A stretch of 64,000 nucleotides of DNA from Chryseotalea sp. WA131a (GCA_025370075.1 CP073016.1:4588001-4652000); one strand, 5' to 3'. Numbered from the stretch's first letter, positions 8,691-17,343 are shown. Notes: generated by a model not told the origin, from the letters alone. Numbers and translations are program-made.

Positions 8691-8925
8691 TATTCAAATA
8701 ATTGTCATGATCATTAACCAGTTCACCACTGAATGCTTTTTTTAATATGGATTGACTTAGGGTTTCTGACTGTTGAAAACTTTGGCTAATTGTTTCATCT
8801 ATTTTGTCGCAAACCGTTAGTTTGCTTTCTAATTCTTCAACCAATGCAATTAAGTTAAGGAAATCAAACTGATTTGTAATTGATGGTAAATTTAGTGAAC
8901 AGTTTTTTATGTCTGAGTATGGATT
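8683..8925 (-). pseudogene. hsdS C-terminal remnant, first tail
   Basis: The minus-strand frame ending at 8683-8685 reads LIALVEELESKLTVCDKIDE, then ETISQSFQQSETLSQSIL and KKAFSGELV. This is the distal conserved coiled-coil region of HsdS, the DNA specificity subunit of type I restriction-modification systems. An in-frame stop lies at 8926-8928, and no target-recognition domain precedes it, so this is a truncated relic of about 80 codons. hsdR and hsdM are not in the window. Confidence 0.82.
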
Positions 8926-9007
8926 TTACTTTTCTGTAGAACTGTGGTTTAAATGCAGTGTCGGTTAGAAAAATTTCTATCCGCAATCTTCAAACCGATA
9001 GGCAAAT

Positions 9008-9961
9008 TCAATAGGCTTGAGCAACCTGCTTACTTCCGCCTGCCAACTTTTCTTTCCAGGGTCCATACTTATGCTCTACCTCACTCAGCGTATCGGCATA
9101 AGGCCCAAAGGGGTGATCGAATGGCTTGGTTTCAATTTTTGGCCAATCATTTTTAAATTCTTTGTGCGGCCTTGGTTGAGAGATGATATAGGCGGCCACA
9201 TCCCACGCTTCTTCTTCCGTCAATATTGGTTGCGAATAGGTGGCACCTTGCGGCATGTTGGCGCGAACATATTTCGCGAAATTAGAAAGACGAAAAAGTC
9301 CAGCGGCCGTGTTGAAACTTTTATCTCCCCACAACGGAGGAAAAGCAAATCCCCTTCCGCTGCCCAAGGGCATGCCCCTTCCATTTTTTTGATGGCATAC
9401 ACGACACTGCTTTTCATAAATAATTTTTCCTTTTAGCGTGTCGGCAGATCGATTTAAAAAAGCAATGTCTTTCAATCCTGAGCCCTCCGCTTTTTTTCCT
9501 TTCGCTACATCTTTCCCCACCCATAAAATATACGTCACCATCGCGCGCATTTCTTCGGAAAGTGAATCGAGTGGCTGGCCATTTAAACTACGCTGAATAC
9601 AATCGTTGATTCGTTTTTCTACGCTCTCCAATCCGCCAGAGCGTGCCCGGAATTTTGGATACAGCGAAGCCACCGACCCAAAATTGTTTGCAAACGGTTT
9701 CGTACCCGCATTCAAATGGCAGTTTTGGCAATTCATTCCGTTCGAGATGGCAGCAACCGTTCCTTGGGGGCCTAGGTAGTAACTTGTATTGGCAATCAAC
9801 TTGCGACCGTAGCGCACTTGATGATTGGGCATAGCGGAAGTATCCGGAGCTTGCCAGAGTGAATCGGCCGTTGGATTTGCCACTCCTCGTTTTTCCTTTT
9901 GAGCACACGAGAAACTCATTACAAAAATAATTGCTATGGTAAATAAATAGCCAGATTTCAT
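9008..9961 (-). CDS. TsdA-like dihaem cytochrome c lipoprotein (thiosulfate dehydrogenase family)
   Basis: This is a 317-aa exported cytochrome with two CxxCH haem sites: NCQNCH near residue 80 and QCRVCH near residue 188. The signal (FTIAIIFVMSFSCA) ends in a lipobox, so it is probably membrane-anchored in the periplasm. The segment between the haem sites (NFGSVASLYPKFRARSGGLE, then KRINDCIQRSLNGQPLD) matches thiosulfate dehydrogenase TsdA. The Cys in RINDC is placed like the unusual axial cysteine of TsdA haem 1 (placement from memory of the family). Such enzymes couple thiosulfate to tetrathionate. The assignment to this substrate is inference, and a general electron-transfer cytochrome remains possible. 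Confidence 0.8.
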   Translation of the reverse strand: MKSGYLFTIAIIFVMSFSCAQKEKRGVANPTADSLWQAPDTSAMPNHQVRYGRKLIANTSYYLGPQGTVAAISNGMNCQNCHLNAGTKPFANNFGSVASLYPKFRARSGGLESVEKRINDCIQRSLNGQPLDSLSEEMRAMVTYILWVGKDVAKGKKAEGSGLKDIAFLNRSADTLKGKIIYEKQCRVCHQKNGRGMPLGSGRGFAFPPLWGDKSFNTAAGLFRLSNFAKYVRANMPQGATYSQPILTEEEAWDVAAYIISQPRPHKEFKNDWPKIETKPFDHPFGPYADTLSEVEHKYGPWKEKLAGGSKQVAQAY

Positions 9962-10055
9962 TGATTGAAAACGATCAAAACATAAATGTAATGAATGATA
10001 GACTTCAAAAATAAATTAAGGATATTGCTTTCATTAATTTTAATCGCAGCTCTTT

Positions 10056-10335
10056 ATGAAACTATTTTGATTTGGTGACGATAGCAAAGAAAAACCCTTA
10101 GCATTGCTGGAAGGCAAACACCATGATGCTTCTGCTTTTTTGGCAAAGGTTTTGGCGAAGAGTTTTTTGAATCAGATGGATTGAAAAAATTGGAGACCTG
10201 ATTATCCCAACACAAAAGTTCACTTCCGTTGGCCAAAGAAGGCACTCGATTTAGAACTTGCTTTCGCAGGTCATCTAAAATGATTTGTGGGTTTAAATTA
10301 TACCAAGCATGCAGGGCAAACGAATCTAAAATCAT
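10056..10335 (+). pseudogene. Decayed fumarylacetoacetate-hydrolase-family gene, N-terminal part
   Basis: No intact frame exists, but the plus strand reads like the start of an FAH-family protein once frameshifts are allowed. Frame one gives MKLF, a stop, then FGDDSKEKPLALLEGKHHDA. A second frame gives FGEEFFESDGLKKLET, a stop, and LSQHKSSLPLAKEGTRF. The first frame returns with VGLNYTKHAG, matching the conserved 'CVGLNYxxHA' motif. FAH-family proteins begin MKLxRFG...KP and reach 'GLNY' near residue 75, as here. At least two stops and two frameshifts are present, and the catalytic C-terminal domain is absent. It lies between divergently transcribed genes. Confidence 0.8.
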
Positions 10336-10445
10336 AGGAAGATAGTGGTGATTTGGTATAGTGGCGAAGATTTCTGTGCTCCGTGCAGCCCTCACATTGC
10401 AAAACTGTCGCGCACCCCTTATATTGTCGGTCAAACCCATTCCTT

Positions 10446-13400
10446 ATGCAAAGAATTATTTCAGTTATCCTCTTCGTGTTCATCGCTAGTCTGTCAGCCG
10501 CCCAGAACCTTGATAGCCTCTTTAAATATGTAAAATACCGCAACATTGGTCCCTTCCGTGGCGGGCGATCGGTGTGTGCGAGCGGAGTGGTGGGCGATCC
10601 ATTGACTTATTACATGGGCACCACGGGTGGTGGCTTATGGAAGACTGAAGATGCAGGAGTTAGCTGGAGAAATATTTCAGACGGTTTCTTTAAGACAGGT
10701 TCTGTAGGTGCTGTGGCGGTTTCTGAAAATGAACCCAATGTGGTATATGTGGGTATGGGCGAGCATGCTCCGCGCGGAGTGATGACTACTTATGGCGATG
10801 GCGTTTACAAATCTACCGATGCGGGAAAGACTTGGAAGAAAATGGGTTTGGAAAAAACGTTGCAGATTGCGAGAATCGTTATTCATCCGCGAAATTCCGA
10901 TATTGTGTATGTAGCAGCGCAAGGAGCGATCAATGGCCCCACGCAAGATCGGGGCATTTACAAATCAACCAATGGCGGAGTAACCTGGACGAAAGTTCTT
11001 TTTGTCAATGACCTTACGGGATGCGCTGAACTTTCTATGGACATGAGCAATCCAAAGGTGTTGTATGCTGCCATGTGGCACCATCAACGCTTGCCGTGGA
11101 AAGTGATCAGCGGTGGCCCTGGCAGTGGATTGTACAAATCGGTGGATGGTGGTGATACGTGGGAGAAAATCCATAATGGCCTGCCGAAGGAATTGGGTAA
11201 AATGGCCATCGCAGTAAGCCGCGCCAATCCTGAAAAAGTTTATGCGGTCATTGAAAGTGACACCGAAAAAGAACAAGGCGGCTTGTTTGTATCTAACGAT
11301 GCTGGCAAAAGTTGGAACAAAGTCAGCAGCAATCATGAACTGGTGCAACGCGCATGGTATTACATTGAAGTATTTCCTGATACACAAGATGAGAATACTG
11401 TTTATGTCATGAGTGCTTCAGCCTTGCGTTCGATTGATGGAGGCAAAACATGGGATCACATTTATACACAGCATGGCGATTACCACGATGTGTGGATCAA
11501 TCCGCACAACTCTAAGAATATTGCCGTATCGGATGATGGCGGCACCAGCATTTCTTTCAACGGTGGAAAAACTTTTTCCCTCATCACCAACAACATGCCA
11601 ACGGCACAAATTTATCGGGTGAACGTTGACAACAGTTTTCCTTATAGGATTTATGGGGGGCAACAAGACAATACATCTGTTCGTATTGAAAGTTTGGCGT
11701 TGGGCAAATGGGGGATAGGCGAGCGCAATTGGGATTACTCGGCTGGTGGCGAGAGTGCGTTTTTGGCATTTAACCCAGATGACCCGAAATTGGTTTTAGG
11801 AGGAAGCTATTTGGGCACTATTGAAGCATTGCAACCACATGCCCATGCTGGAACGGGAGTGATGGCCGCGCCTATTCAATACTTGGGCCGCGCTAGCAAA
11901 GACATGAAGTACCGTTTCAATTGGAATGCGCCCATCATTTGGTCGAAGCACGAGCCAAATACGTTTTACCATGGTGCTCAAGTACTCTTGCGAACGCGCG
12001 ATAACGGCATGAGTTGGGAAGAAGCTTCACCTGATTTGACACGCAACGAAAAAGACAAGCAAGGCAAAGGTGGTGGCCCTTACACGGTGGAGGCAGTTGG
12101 TGCAGAAAATTATGGAACGCTTAGCTATGTGTTGGAATCGCCCGCGGAAAAAGGAGTCATCTGGACGGGCAGTGATGATGGCTTGGTGCAACTGACACGC
12201 GATGGAGGAAAAACCTGGAGCAATGTAACCCCGAAAGGTCTGGCAGAATGTCTCATCAACTCCATTGACGTTTCTCCGCACGATCCGGCCACGGTCTACA
12301 TCGCTACTACACGCTATAAATTCAACGATTTCACACCCGGCCTTTACAAAACAACCGACTATGGGAAGACATGGGTCAACATCAGCAAAGGCATTCCACA
12401 GGGCGCTTACACCCGCGTGGTGCGCGAAGACGAAGTACGAAAAGGATTGCTTTTTGCCGGAACCGAATTGGGTATGTATGTAAGTTGGAATGGTGGCAAT
12501 ACGTGGCAGCCACTGCAATTGAATTTGCCGATTACACCCATCACTGATTTAAAAATTCACAGAGGTGATTTGGTTGTAGGAACGATGGGGCGCGCTTTTT
12601 GGATTTTGGATGACTTGGGTTTGATCCGTCAACATAATGGAACAACTGACGAAAGTTTTAAAGTCTATCTACCCGAAGATGCCGTGATTGGCAATTGGGG
12701 TAGTGGGTTGAACCGAACTTCGGCAACCTATGCAGGCACGGATGAGTTCTCAGGAGTAAATCCGGCCAATGGAGTAGTGCTATATTATCAGTTGCCTAAG
12801 TTGCCAGACTCCGTTCACGTTACACTTGAGATCAAAGATGCAGCGGGAAAGCTTGTGCGAACGGTAAGCTCAAAAGCAGACCCCTCTTTTCACTTGTATG
12901 ATGGTGGCCCCTCGCCTGAGCCAAAGCTGACCAAAGAAAAAGGACTGAACCGTTTTGTGTGGGATATGCGCTACGCCACCATGACGGGCGCACCGGAAGT
13001 GTATATTGAAAGCAGTTTCCGTGGGCATAAGGCTTCGCCCGGCACTTATTCTGTTACTTTGAGCTATGGCAAAAACCAAAGCAATACCGAATGCAAAATC
13101 TTGCCGAACCCATTGTACAACCTCACCGCGCAAGAGTATGCCGACTACCACAATTTTATGAGTTCGATGGAGGAAACGCTCAACGATATGCACCGCAAAG
13201 TGAACAGCATTTATAAAACACAAAATCAATTGAGCGATGTGCTGAAGGAGTTGGAAGGAGACAAGTATGCGGCACTGAAGAAAACAGGCAACGACCTGAT
13301 TCAAAAAATGAAAGTGTGGGATGAAGAAATGGTACAGCGCAAAGCAAAAGCCTATGACGATGTGGACAACTTCGAAAACAAGTTTACGGCCAATTATCTA

Positions 13401-13589
13401 TTCCTTATCAACCATGTCGAAAGCGATATTCCTCGTATAACTAAACCCAGTAGAGACCGGAATGAAGAATTGACAAAACAATGGACTAACTTGCAGGCGC
13501 GGGCAAAAGAAATACTCGAAAAAGATGTGCCTGCATTTTCAAGATTATTGTGGGGTGTGGGTGTTGGGGCAGTTAGAGCGGGAAAATAA
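10446..13589 (+). CDS. Large secreted BNR-repeat / VPS10-sortilin-like protein
   Basis: The product is 1047 aa from the ATG at 10446, chosen because it gives a clean signal peptide (MQRIISVILFVFIASLSAAQ); a frame from 10383 would only add an unlikely extension. Many BNR/Asp-box motifs follow (KSTDAGKTW, KSVDGGDTW, RSIDGGKTW, KTTDYGKTW), forming one or two seven-bladed propellers over residues 30-700. A C-terminal region (about 730-1040) ends in a helical segment (MSSMEETLNDMHRKVNSIYK). Homologues are often annotated as VPS10-domain proteins or 'glycosyl hydrolase', but no glycosidase catalytic residues can be assigned by eye. It is probably exported to the periplasm or outside and acts on or binds peptides or glycans. 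Confidence 0.85.
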   Translation: MQRIISVILFVFIASLSAAQNLDSLFKYVKYRNIGPFRGGRSVCASGVVGDPLTYYMGTTGGGLWKTEDAGVSWRNISDGFFKTGSVGAVAVSENEPNVVYVGMGEHAPRGVMTTYGDGVYKSTDAGKTWKKMGLEKTLQIARIVIHPRNSDIVYVAAQGAINGPTQDRGIYKSTNGGVTWTKVLFVNDLTGCAELSMDMSNPKVLYAAMWHHQRLPWKVISGGPGSGLYKSVDGGDTWEKIHNGLPKELGKMAIAVSRANPEKVYAVIESDTEKEQGGLFVSNDAGKSWNKVSSNHELVQRAWYYIEVFPDTQDENTVYVMSASALRSIDGGKTWDHIYTQHGDYHDVWINPHNSKNIAVSDDGGTSISFNGGKTFSLITNNMPTAQIYRVNVDNSFPYRIYGGQQDNTSVRIESLALGKWGIGERNWDYSAGGESAFLAFNPDDPKLVLGGSYLGTIEALQPHAHAGTGVMAAPIQYLGRASKDMKYRFNWNAPIIWSKHEPNTFYHGAQVLLRTRDNGMSWEEASPDLTRNEKDKQGKGGGPYTVEAVGAENYGTLSYVLESPAEKGVIWTGSDDGLVQLTRDGGKTWSNVTPKGLAECLINSIDVSPHDPATVYIATTRYKFNDFTPGLYKTTDYGKTWVNISKGIPQGAYTRVVREDEVRKGLLFAGTELGMYVSWNGGNTWQPLQLNLPITPITDLKIHRGDLVVGTMGRAFWILDDLGLIRQHNGTTDESFKVYLPEDAVIGNWGSGLNRTSATYAGTDEFSGVNPANGVVLYYQLPKLPDSVHVTLEIKDAAGKLVRTVSSKADPSFHLYDGGPSPEPKLTKEKGLNRFVWDMRYATMTGAPEVYIESSFRGHKASPGTYSVTLSYGKNQSNTECKILPNPLYNLTAQEYADYHNFMSSMEETLNDMHRKVNSIYKTQNQLSDVLKELEGDKYAALKKTGNDLIQKMKVWDEEMVQRKAKAYDDVDNFENKFTANYLFLINHVESDIPRITKPSRDRNEELTKQWTNLQARAKEILEKDVPAFSRLLWGVGVGAVRAGK

Positions 13590-13901
13590 ATTTTGAACCT
13601 GATCACGAATTCAGCGATCGAAAAATTTGGTAATTCCAATAGAGCATGTCCATTTTTCCTTAAGTCTTCTGTAGAAGTCAGTCGGAACGCGGTCTTATAA
13701 TAGGAAGTTGGCAAAAAGATGTTCCTGAATGTTTTTAGGCTTTGCATGCTTTAAGATAATTTTCGTTTGTATATTATTTAAAAGTAGTTATGTGACAAGC
13801 GCACTATGTTTATCAGCCAATAACTTAACTTCATTTTAATCCTAAACTAAATTTTTGCTATTTTGTACAGCGGGTTTAGTGCAACTACTTAAAACTATCT
13901 A
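13590..13901. other. Intergenic region with no recognisable gene
   Basis: These 312 bp separate the BNR protein from the MazG-like gene. A minus-strand frame (13747 down, beginning MQSLKTFRNIFLPTSYYK) continues as an antisense shadow of the BNR gene and has no family resemblance. The part next to mazG is AT-rich and presumably holds its promoter, although I cannot find a convincing TTTG/TAnnTTTG pair. Confidence 0.5.
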
Positions 13902-14228
13902 ATGACTTTACAAGATACCCAAACCCAAGTAGACCAATGGATAAAAACCCATGGTGTTCGCTACTTTAATGAACTTACCAACATGGCCATGCTCACCGAA
14001 GAAGTAGGGGAGGTGGCGCGCATCATTGCGAGAAGGTACGGAGAGCAATCTGAAAAGGAATCCGACAAAGGCAAAGACCTTGGCGATGAAATGGCCGATG
14101 TGCTTTGGGTGCTGATTTGTTTGGCCAACCAAACCGGAGTGGATTTAACGGAGGCATTTAGGAAAAACTTGGAGAAGAAGACGCAGCGGGATAAAGAGCG
14201 GCATCACAATAATCTTAAACTAAAATAG
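13902..14228 (+). CDS. MazG-like nucleotide pyrophosphohydrolase
   Basis: This 108-aa all-alpha NTP pyrophosphohydrolase shows MLTEEVGEVARIIARRYGE (the metal-binding E-E-x-x-E helix) and KDLGDEMADVLWVLICLA (the D/E-x-x-D helix), both diagnostic of the MazG/dUTPase-like fold. Such enzymes remove pyrophosphate from non-canonical or excess nucleotides in the cytoplasm. It is a single-domain form, shorter than E. coli MazG, as is usual in Bacteroidota. It is followed by a convergent membrane-protein gene. Confidence 0.9.
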   Translation: MTLQDTQTQVDQWIKTHGVRYFNELTNMAMLTEEVGEVARIIARRYGEQSEKESDKGKDLGDEMADVLWVLICLANQTGVDLTEAFRKNLEKKTQRDKERHHNNLKLK

Positions 14229-14248
14229 TTTCCAATTTTAAGAAGTTT

Positions 14249-14575
14249 CTAAATCTTTCGGTAGGTCGCTATTAGCGAGAAAATAATACCCGTTAAGGTG
14301 ATGCTTGAAGTGATCAGTAGTGATAGTAAATCGATTAACAACGGTTTTTCATTCTTTTCTATGTATGCAAAAACAAAAAAGAAAGAAAAAAATAACGCAA
14401 AACATGCCAATGCAATCAACAAATTTCTTACCGCACTTTTTATCGAAATGTCTGACTTGAGGATATTCAGTTTGGCGGTGCGAACCCAAAAAAAAGTGAA
14501 TAGCAGTATAATCAATAAGACCGAAAGCAAGAAGAAATTGACTTGGTTTAGGTTCATTCTAATTTCTTCTTGCAT
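14249..14575 (-). CDS. Small membrane protein of unknown function (three predicted TM segments)
   Basis: The product is 108 aa, or 102 aa from the internal Met at 14557. Three hydrophobic stretches are visible: FFLLSVLLIILLFTFFWV, LLIALACFALFFSFFFVF and LLSLLITSSITLTGIIFSLI, with Lys-rich loops between. I recognise no family. It starts 24 bp after the stop of the broken ExbB-like gene on the same strand, so the two probably formed a small operon before the IS630 insertion. It may now be transcribed poorly or from an element-borne promoter. Confidence 0.6.
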   Translation of the reverse strand: MQEEIRMNLNQVNFFLLSVLLIILLFTFFWVRTAKLNILKSDISIKSAVRNLLIALACFALFFSFFFVFAYIEKNEKPLLIDLLSLLITSSITLTGIIFSLIATYRKI

Positions 14576-14659
14576 AACTGGCTTTTTCCGATTTGAGTCT
14601 AGTTTTTCTTAATGATAGATAAAGCAATATAGGATACCAGACTAATTATACATAGCGAC

Positions 14660-15247
14660 TTAAATAATGCAGCATAATTTATGTATTGTTTCATTTGGCT
14701 TTCCCCACTCTTTCATTTGTTTTTTTATAATTAACTCTACTTCGCCCAGTGTGGAGAAATATTTATTGTGGGTACATTTCCTGCGTGTTATCTTCCAAAC
14801 CCGCTCAATATTGTTTAGATCGGGACTGTATGGTGGCAAAAACATTAGGCCGATTTTATCCTGGTTTTCCGATAGCCACGACTTCAACAAAATAGCATGG
14901 TGATATCTTGCGTTGTCCAGAACCACGATCAATTTCTTCCCGCGTTTTCTTGTCTTGAGGACTTTTTTTAAGAACGCCAAAAAGGTCATTGCGTTGAACA
15001 CTTTGGTTAGCATTGTTGTCATCTGTCCAGTACTTGCACTTACCACCCCGAAAAGTGATATGGTTTTCCGTGTGGGGGCATGAAGCAAAACGGGGTCTTT
15101 ATCTTCGGGCGGAAACCACATTTTGCACCTTGAACCATGCTGCTGAAAATGACATTCATCCTCAAAACGCAAATCGTTATTTTTGTTTATTGCCATCAAA
15201 AGGAGTTTTTTTAAAAGCCTTTTTGGCTTTTGGGTCTCCATTTGCAA
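14660..15247 (-). CDS. IS630 transposase, catalytic half (orfB)
   Basis: This frame contains the full DDE core: LRFEDECHFQQHG (first Asp), LIVVLDNARYHHA (second Asp) and FLPPYSPDLNNIERVWK (Glu). The first residues before NNDLRFEDE overlap orfA out of frame and are probably not an independent start. Production most likely depends on a frame change at the A-run on the coding strand (15206-15212), giving a single fused protein with the orfA DNA-binding half. If that does not occur, the element is dead. Confidence 0.88.
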   Translation of the reverse strand: MQMETQKPKRLLKKLLLMAINKNNDLRFEDECHFQQHGSRCKMWFPPEDKDPVLLHAPTRKTISLFGVVSASTGQMTTMLTKVFNAMTFLAFLKKVLKTRKRGKKLIVVLDNARYHHAILLKSWLSENQDKIGLMFLPPYSPDLNNIERVWKITRRKCTHNKYFSTLGEVELIIKKQMKEWGKPNETIHKLCCII

Positions 15248-15698
15248 TTAGTGGGCGCGGCTTTCGTAGTCGAAATCCCATCGAATTAAATATCCGTTGG
15301 CATTGACGGACGCCCAGTTCAACCTTATACTTTTTTTTAAGGTGGGCGGACATCAACTTACCATCCCAAAAATTCTGTCCATAAGAAAAATCGACAGGGC
15401 TTTTGCGTAAGTCATCACCTAATTGTTGCCATTGCTTCTCGCTTAGACTACCAGGCCGACCTGACTTTCCTCCTTCTGCCAAACCAGAAAACCCTTTGCT
15501 GTTAAAACTTTTTACCCATCTCTGAATAGTAGTAGGGGATTGACCAAACAATTCTCCCACGGTATAACAATCATAGCCGTTAAGAACCAACAATAAACCG
15601 TGTAGCCTATGATCGTACTTGGAATCATCCGATCTGTGTATCTCCTGTTGGATGGCTATGTGCATGTTCTTGTCGTCTTTAATAAATAACCGTTTCAT
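15177..15698 (-). CDS. IS630 transposase, DNA-binding half (orfA)
   Basis: The 173-aa product carries helix-turn-helix segments: YTVGELFGQSPTTIQRWVKS, then a GRPGSL linker and a second winged-helix-like region (LMSAHLKKKYKVELGVRQCQ and RIFNSMGFRLRKPRP). These are the paired-like DNA-binding domains of IS630 transposases. After KKAFKK the frame diverges from the family and stops, while the orfB frame continues the family sequence (LLLMAINKNNDLRFED). The switch corresponds to removal of one A in a seven-A run on the coding strand. Confidence 0.88.
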   Translation of the reverse strand: MKRLFIKDDKNMHIAIQQEIHRSDDSKYDHRLHGLLLVLNGYDCYTVGELFGQSPTTIQRWVKSFNSKGFSGLAEGGKSGRPGSLSEKQWQQLGDDLRKSPVDFSYGQNFWDGKLMSAHLKKKYKVELGVRQCQRIFNSMGFRLRKPRPLIANGDPKAKKAFKKTPFDGNKQK

Positions 15699-16304
15699 TT
15701 GTCTTCATTTTTAGTTTGTTGAAAACAAAGATAACAATTTAATAATTATACTGCATTACTTATGTCGCTGTGTATAAATAGACAATAAGTCCGTAGAGGG
15801 TTGAAATCACAGCAACTCTCATTCCTCCAAAAAAATGTTGTATGAAACCATTTCTTTTGCATTCTCCAACCAACGAAACGCTTCAAACAATCCTATTAAC
15901 GTAGAAAATGCTCCCCAAGCAACAGCAAACCCACCAACATGCTTTAATGCTTGCAACGCTTTTTCGTTCATGGTCTGTTTGGTGGTGTGTGAAAAGATTA
16001 AATAGCCGATCAACGCGAGGTTGATAATAGCTGCCAAATCGATCACATACATGAACATGTCGCCTCCTTCTGTGTGTAACTGTAACATAAGTTTAAAGTT
16101 TAGTTTTTGTTTTTATGGAAGCAAGTATAACTTGATTTCTATTTGAAAAAGTTTATTGTCGACCAACCCATTAAAGAAGGTTGGAAACATACCATTGACG
16201 ATACTTTATGGCGAATCCCCTTCGTAAATTGTCGAAAAGGACAGAACCAGTGAAGAATGGAGTTGTTTCTTTAAATTGTTTCTGATTTTGAATATCTATG
16301 CGAA

Positions 16305-17342
16305 ATGGCAGCTCCCATTAGTTTGTTGCATTCAATCAATTCTAAAAATCGTTGGGTCGTTCGCATGGCTTTTTGGGTTTTTGTATTGGTGTTCTATTCA
16401 TTGCTTTTTGCGCAAGGTTCAAATCAATTTTGGCATACAGTTCTTTTTGTCGGATTGTTGATGCCCGTTACTATTTCAGCTACTTATCTCTTAAATTATT
16501 TCTTGGTGCCTACTTATTTGTTGCGCAGCAGGTATGCATCGTTCGCTCTTTATTTTGTTTATACCTTGGTGGGTGCATTGTTTTTTGAAATGTGGATTGT
16601 GGTGCTGACATTTATTGTAGTGGCCGAGTTGAACATAAAGGCCATGAGCCCGGGGTCGATTAATCTTACTTTTTTGCTTACCTCTTTGTTGATGATTGTT
16701 TTTCTTGGGGTAGCCTTAAAGATGCTTTCGCATTGGCAAAAATCAAAAGACGATTACAATCATCTGATGCGCGACAAAATAGAAGCAGAGTTGAAGTTTC
16801 TAAAGGTTCAACTGAATCCACACTTTCTCTTCAACACGTTAAACAACCTCTATTATTTAAGTATCGAAAAATCGGATCAAACACCCAAAGCGATTTTAGC
16901 GTTAAGCGAAATGCTGGATTATGTTTTGCACGAGGGCAAATCGCAATTCGTTTTGCTTTCGCGAGAAGTGATGCAATTGACAAATTATATTGAGCTGGAG
17001 AAATTGCGCTATGGAAATCGATTGGTGGTCGAGTTAACGACCAATGGTAATTTGGAGTCGGTCACCATTCCACCTATGATGTTGATTACGCTGGTGGAAA
17101 ATTCTTTTAAGCATGGTGCAATGCCTACAGCCGATAATTCTTGGATAAAGATTACGGTTAGTAATTCAGATGTGTTAAGAGTTGAAATTCGGAATAGTTG
17201 GAAGAGGATTGCGATGGGCGAGGGCATTGGTCTCGCCAATATCAAAAGCCAATTGGAAATACTTTTCCCACAAAAGCACTCTTTGGAAATTGATAGTAGT
17301 CATTCGAATGAATTTGGTGTAGTTTTAATCATTAAGCCGTAA
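16305..17342 (+). CDS. LytS-type sensor histidine kinase
   Basis: This is a membrane sensor kinase of the LytS/YehU (His_kinase, PF06580) class, which phosphorylates a LytTR regulator. Four hydrophobic segments occupy about residues 20-140. The phosphoacceptor motif QLNPHFLFNTLNNLYYLS places His173. The ATPase part shows IPPMMLITLVENSFKHG (N box) and GEGIGLANIKSQLEILF (G box). There is no large periplasmic sensor domain, as usual for this class. The response regulator begins 2 bp after its stop, so the two are cotranscribed. The stimulus cannot be inferred from neighbours. Confidence 0.92.
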   Translation: MAAPISLLHSINSKNRWVVRMAFWVFVLVFYSLLFAQGSNQFWHTVLFVGLLMPVTISATYLLNYFLVPTYLLRSRYASFALYFVYTLVGALFFEMWIVVLTFIVVAELNIKAMSPGSINLTFLLTSLLMIVFLGVALKMLSHWQKSKDDYNHLMRDKIEAELKFLKVQLNPHFLFNTLNNLYYLSIEKSDQTPKAILALSEMLDYVLHEGKSQFVLLSREVMQLTNYIELEKLRYGNRLVVELTTNGNLESVTIPPMMLITLVENSFKHGAMPTADNSWIKITVSNSDVLRVEIRNSWKRIAMGEGIGLANIKSQLEILFPQKHSLEIDSSHSNEFGVVLIIKP

Positions 17343-17343
17343 C

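Larger units (their letters stand above)
14649..15774. mobile_element. IS630-family insertion sequence
   Basis: The 1126-bp element has imperfect terminal inverted repeats of about 31 bp: 14649-14679 (begins TACATAGCGAC) and 15744-15774 (complement begins TACACAGCGAC), with four mismatches by eye. A TA dinucleotide flanks each end (14647-14648 and 15775-15776), the TA target duplication typical of IS630/mariner elements. These boundaries are supported because excising the element with one TA restores the reading frame of the host gene. It encodes a transposase split into two overlapping frames. Confidence 0.9.
14599..16088 (-). pseudogene. MotA/TolQ/ExbB-like small membrane protein, broken by IS630 and a frameshift
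   Basis: The 5' part (16088 to about 15836) reads VGGFAVAWGAFSTLIGLFEA after an N-terminal hydrophobic helix, typical of short MotA/TolQ/ExbB proton-channel family members of Cytophagales. At a run of seven T on the coding strand (15829-15835) the annotated frame turns into IFLEE and stops. One extra T restores FFGGMRVAVISTLYGLIVYL, a strong family match. The gene is then interrupted by an IS630 element. Beyond it the minus strand resumes in frame with ISLVSYIALSIIKKN and a TAG at 14599-14601. Removing the element and one TA rejoins Tyr-Leu-Ile-Ser exactly. The ancestral protein was about 119 aa. Confidence 0.85.

Noticed and set aside
10054..10440. Minus-strand frame of 128 aa
   Set aside because: It is antisense to the FAH-family remnant, has no family resemblance and no supportive start context.
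13394..13747. Minus-strand frame MQSLKTFRNIFLPTSYYK
   Set aside because: Mostly antisense to the BNR gene and lacks a recognised domain; kept only as an unexplained intergenic frame.
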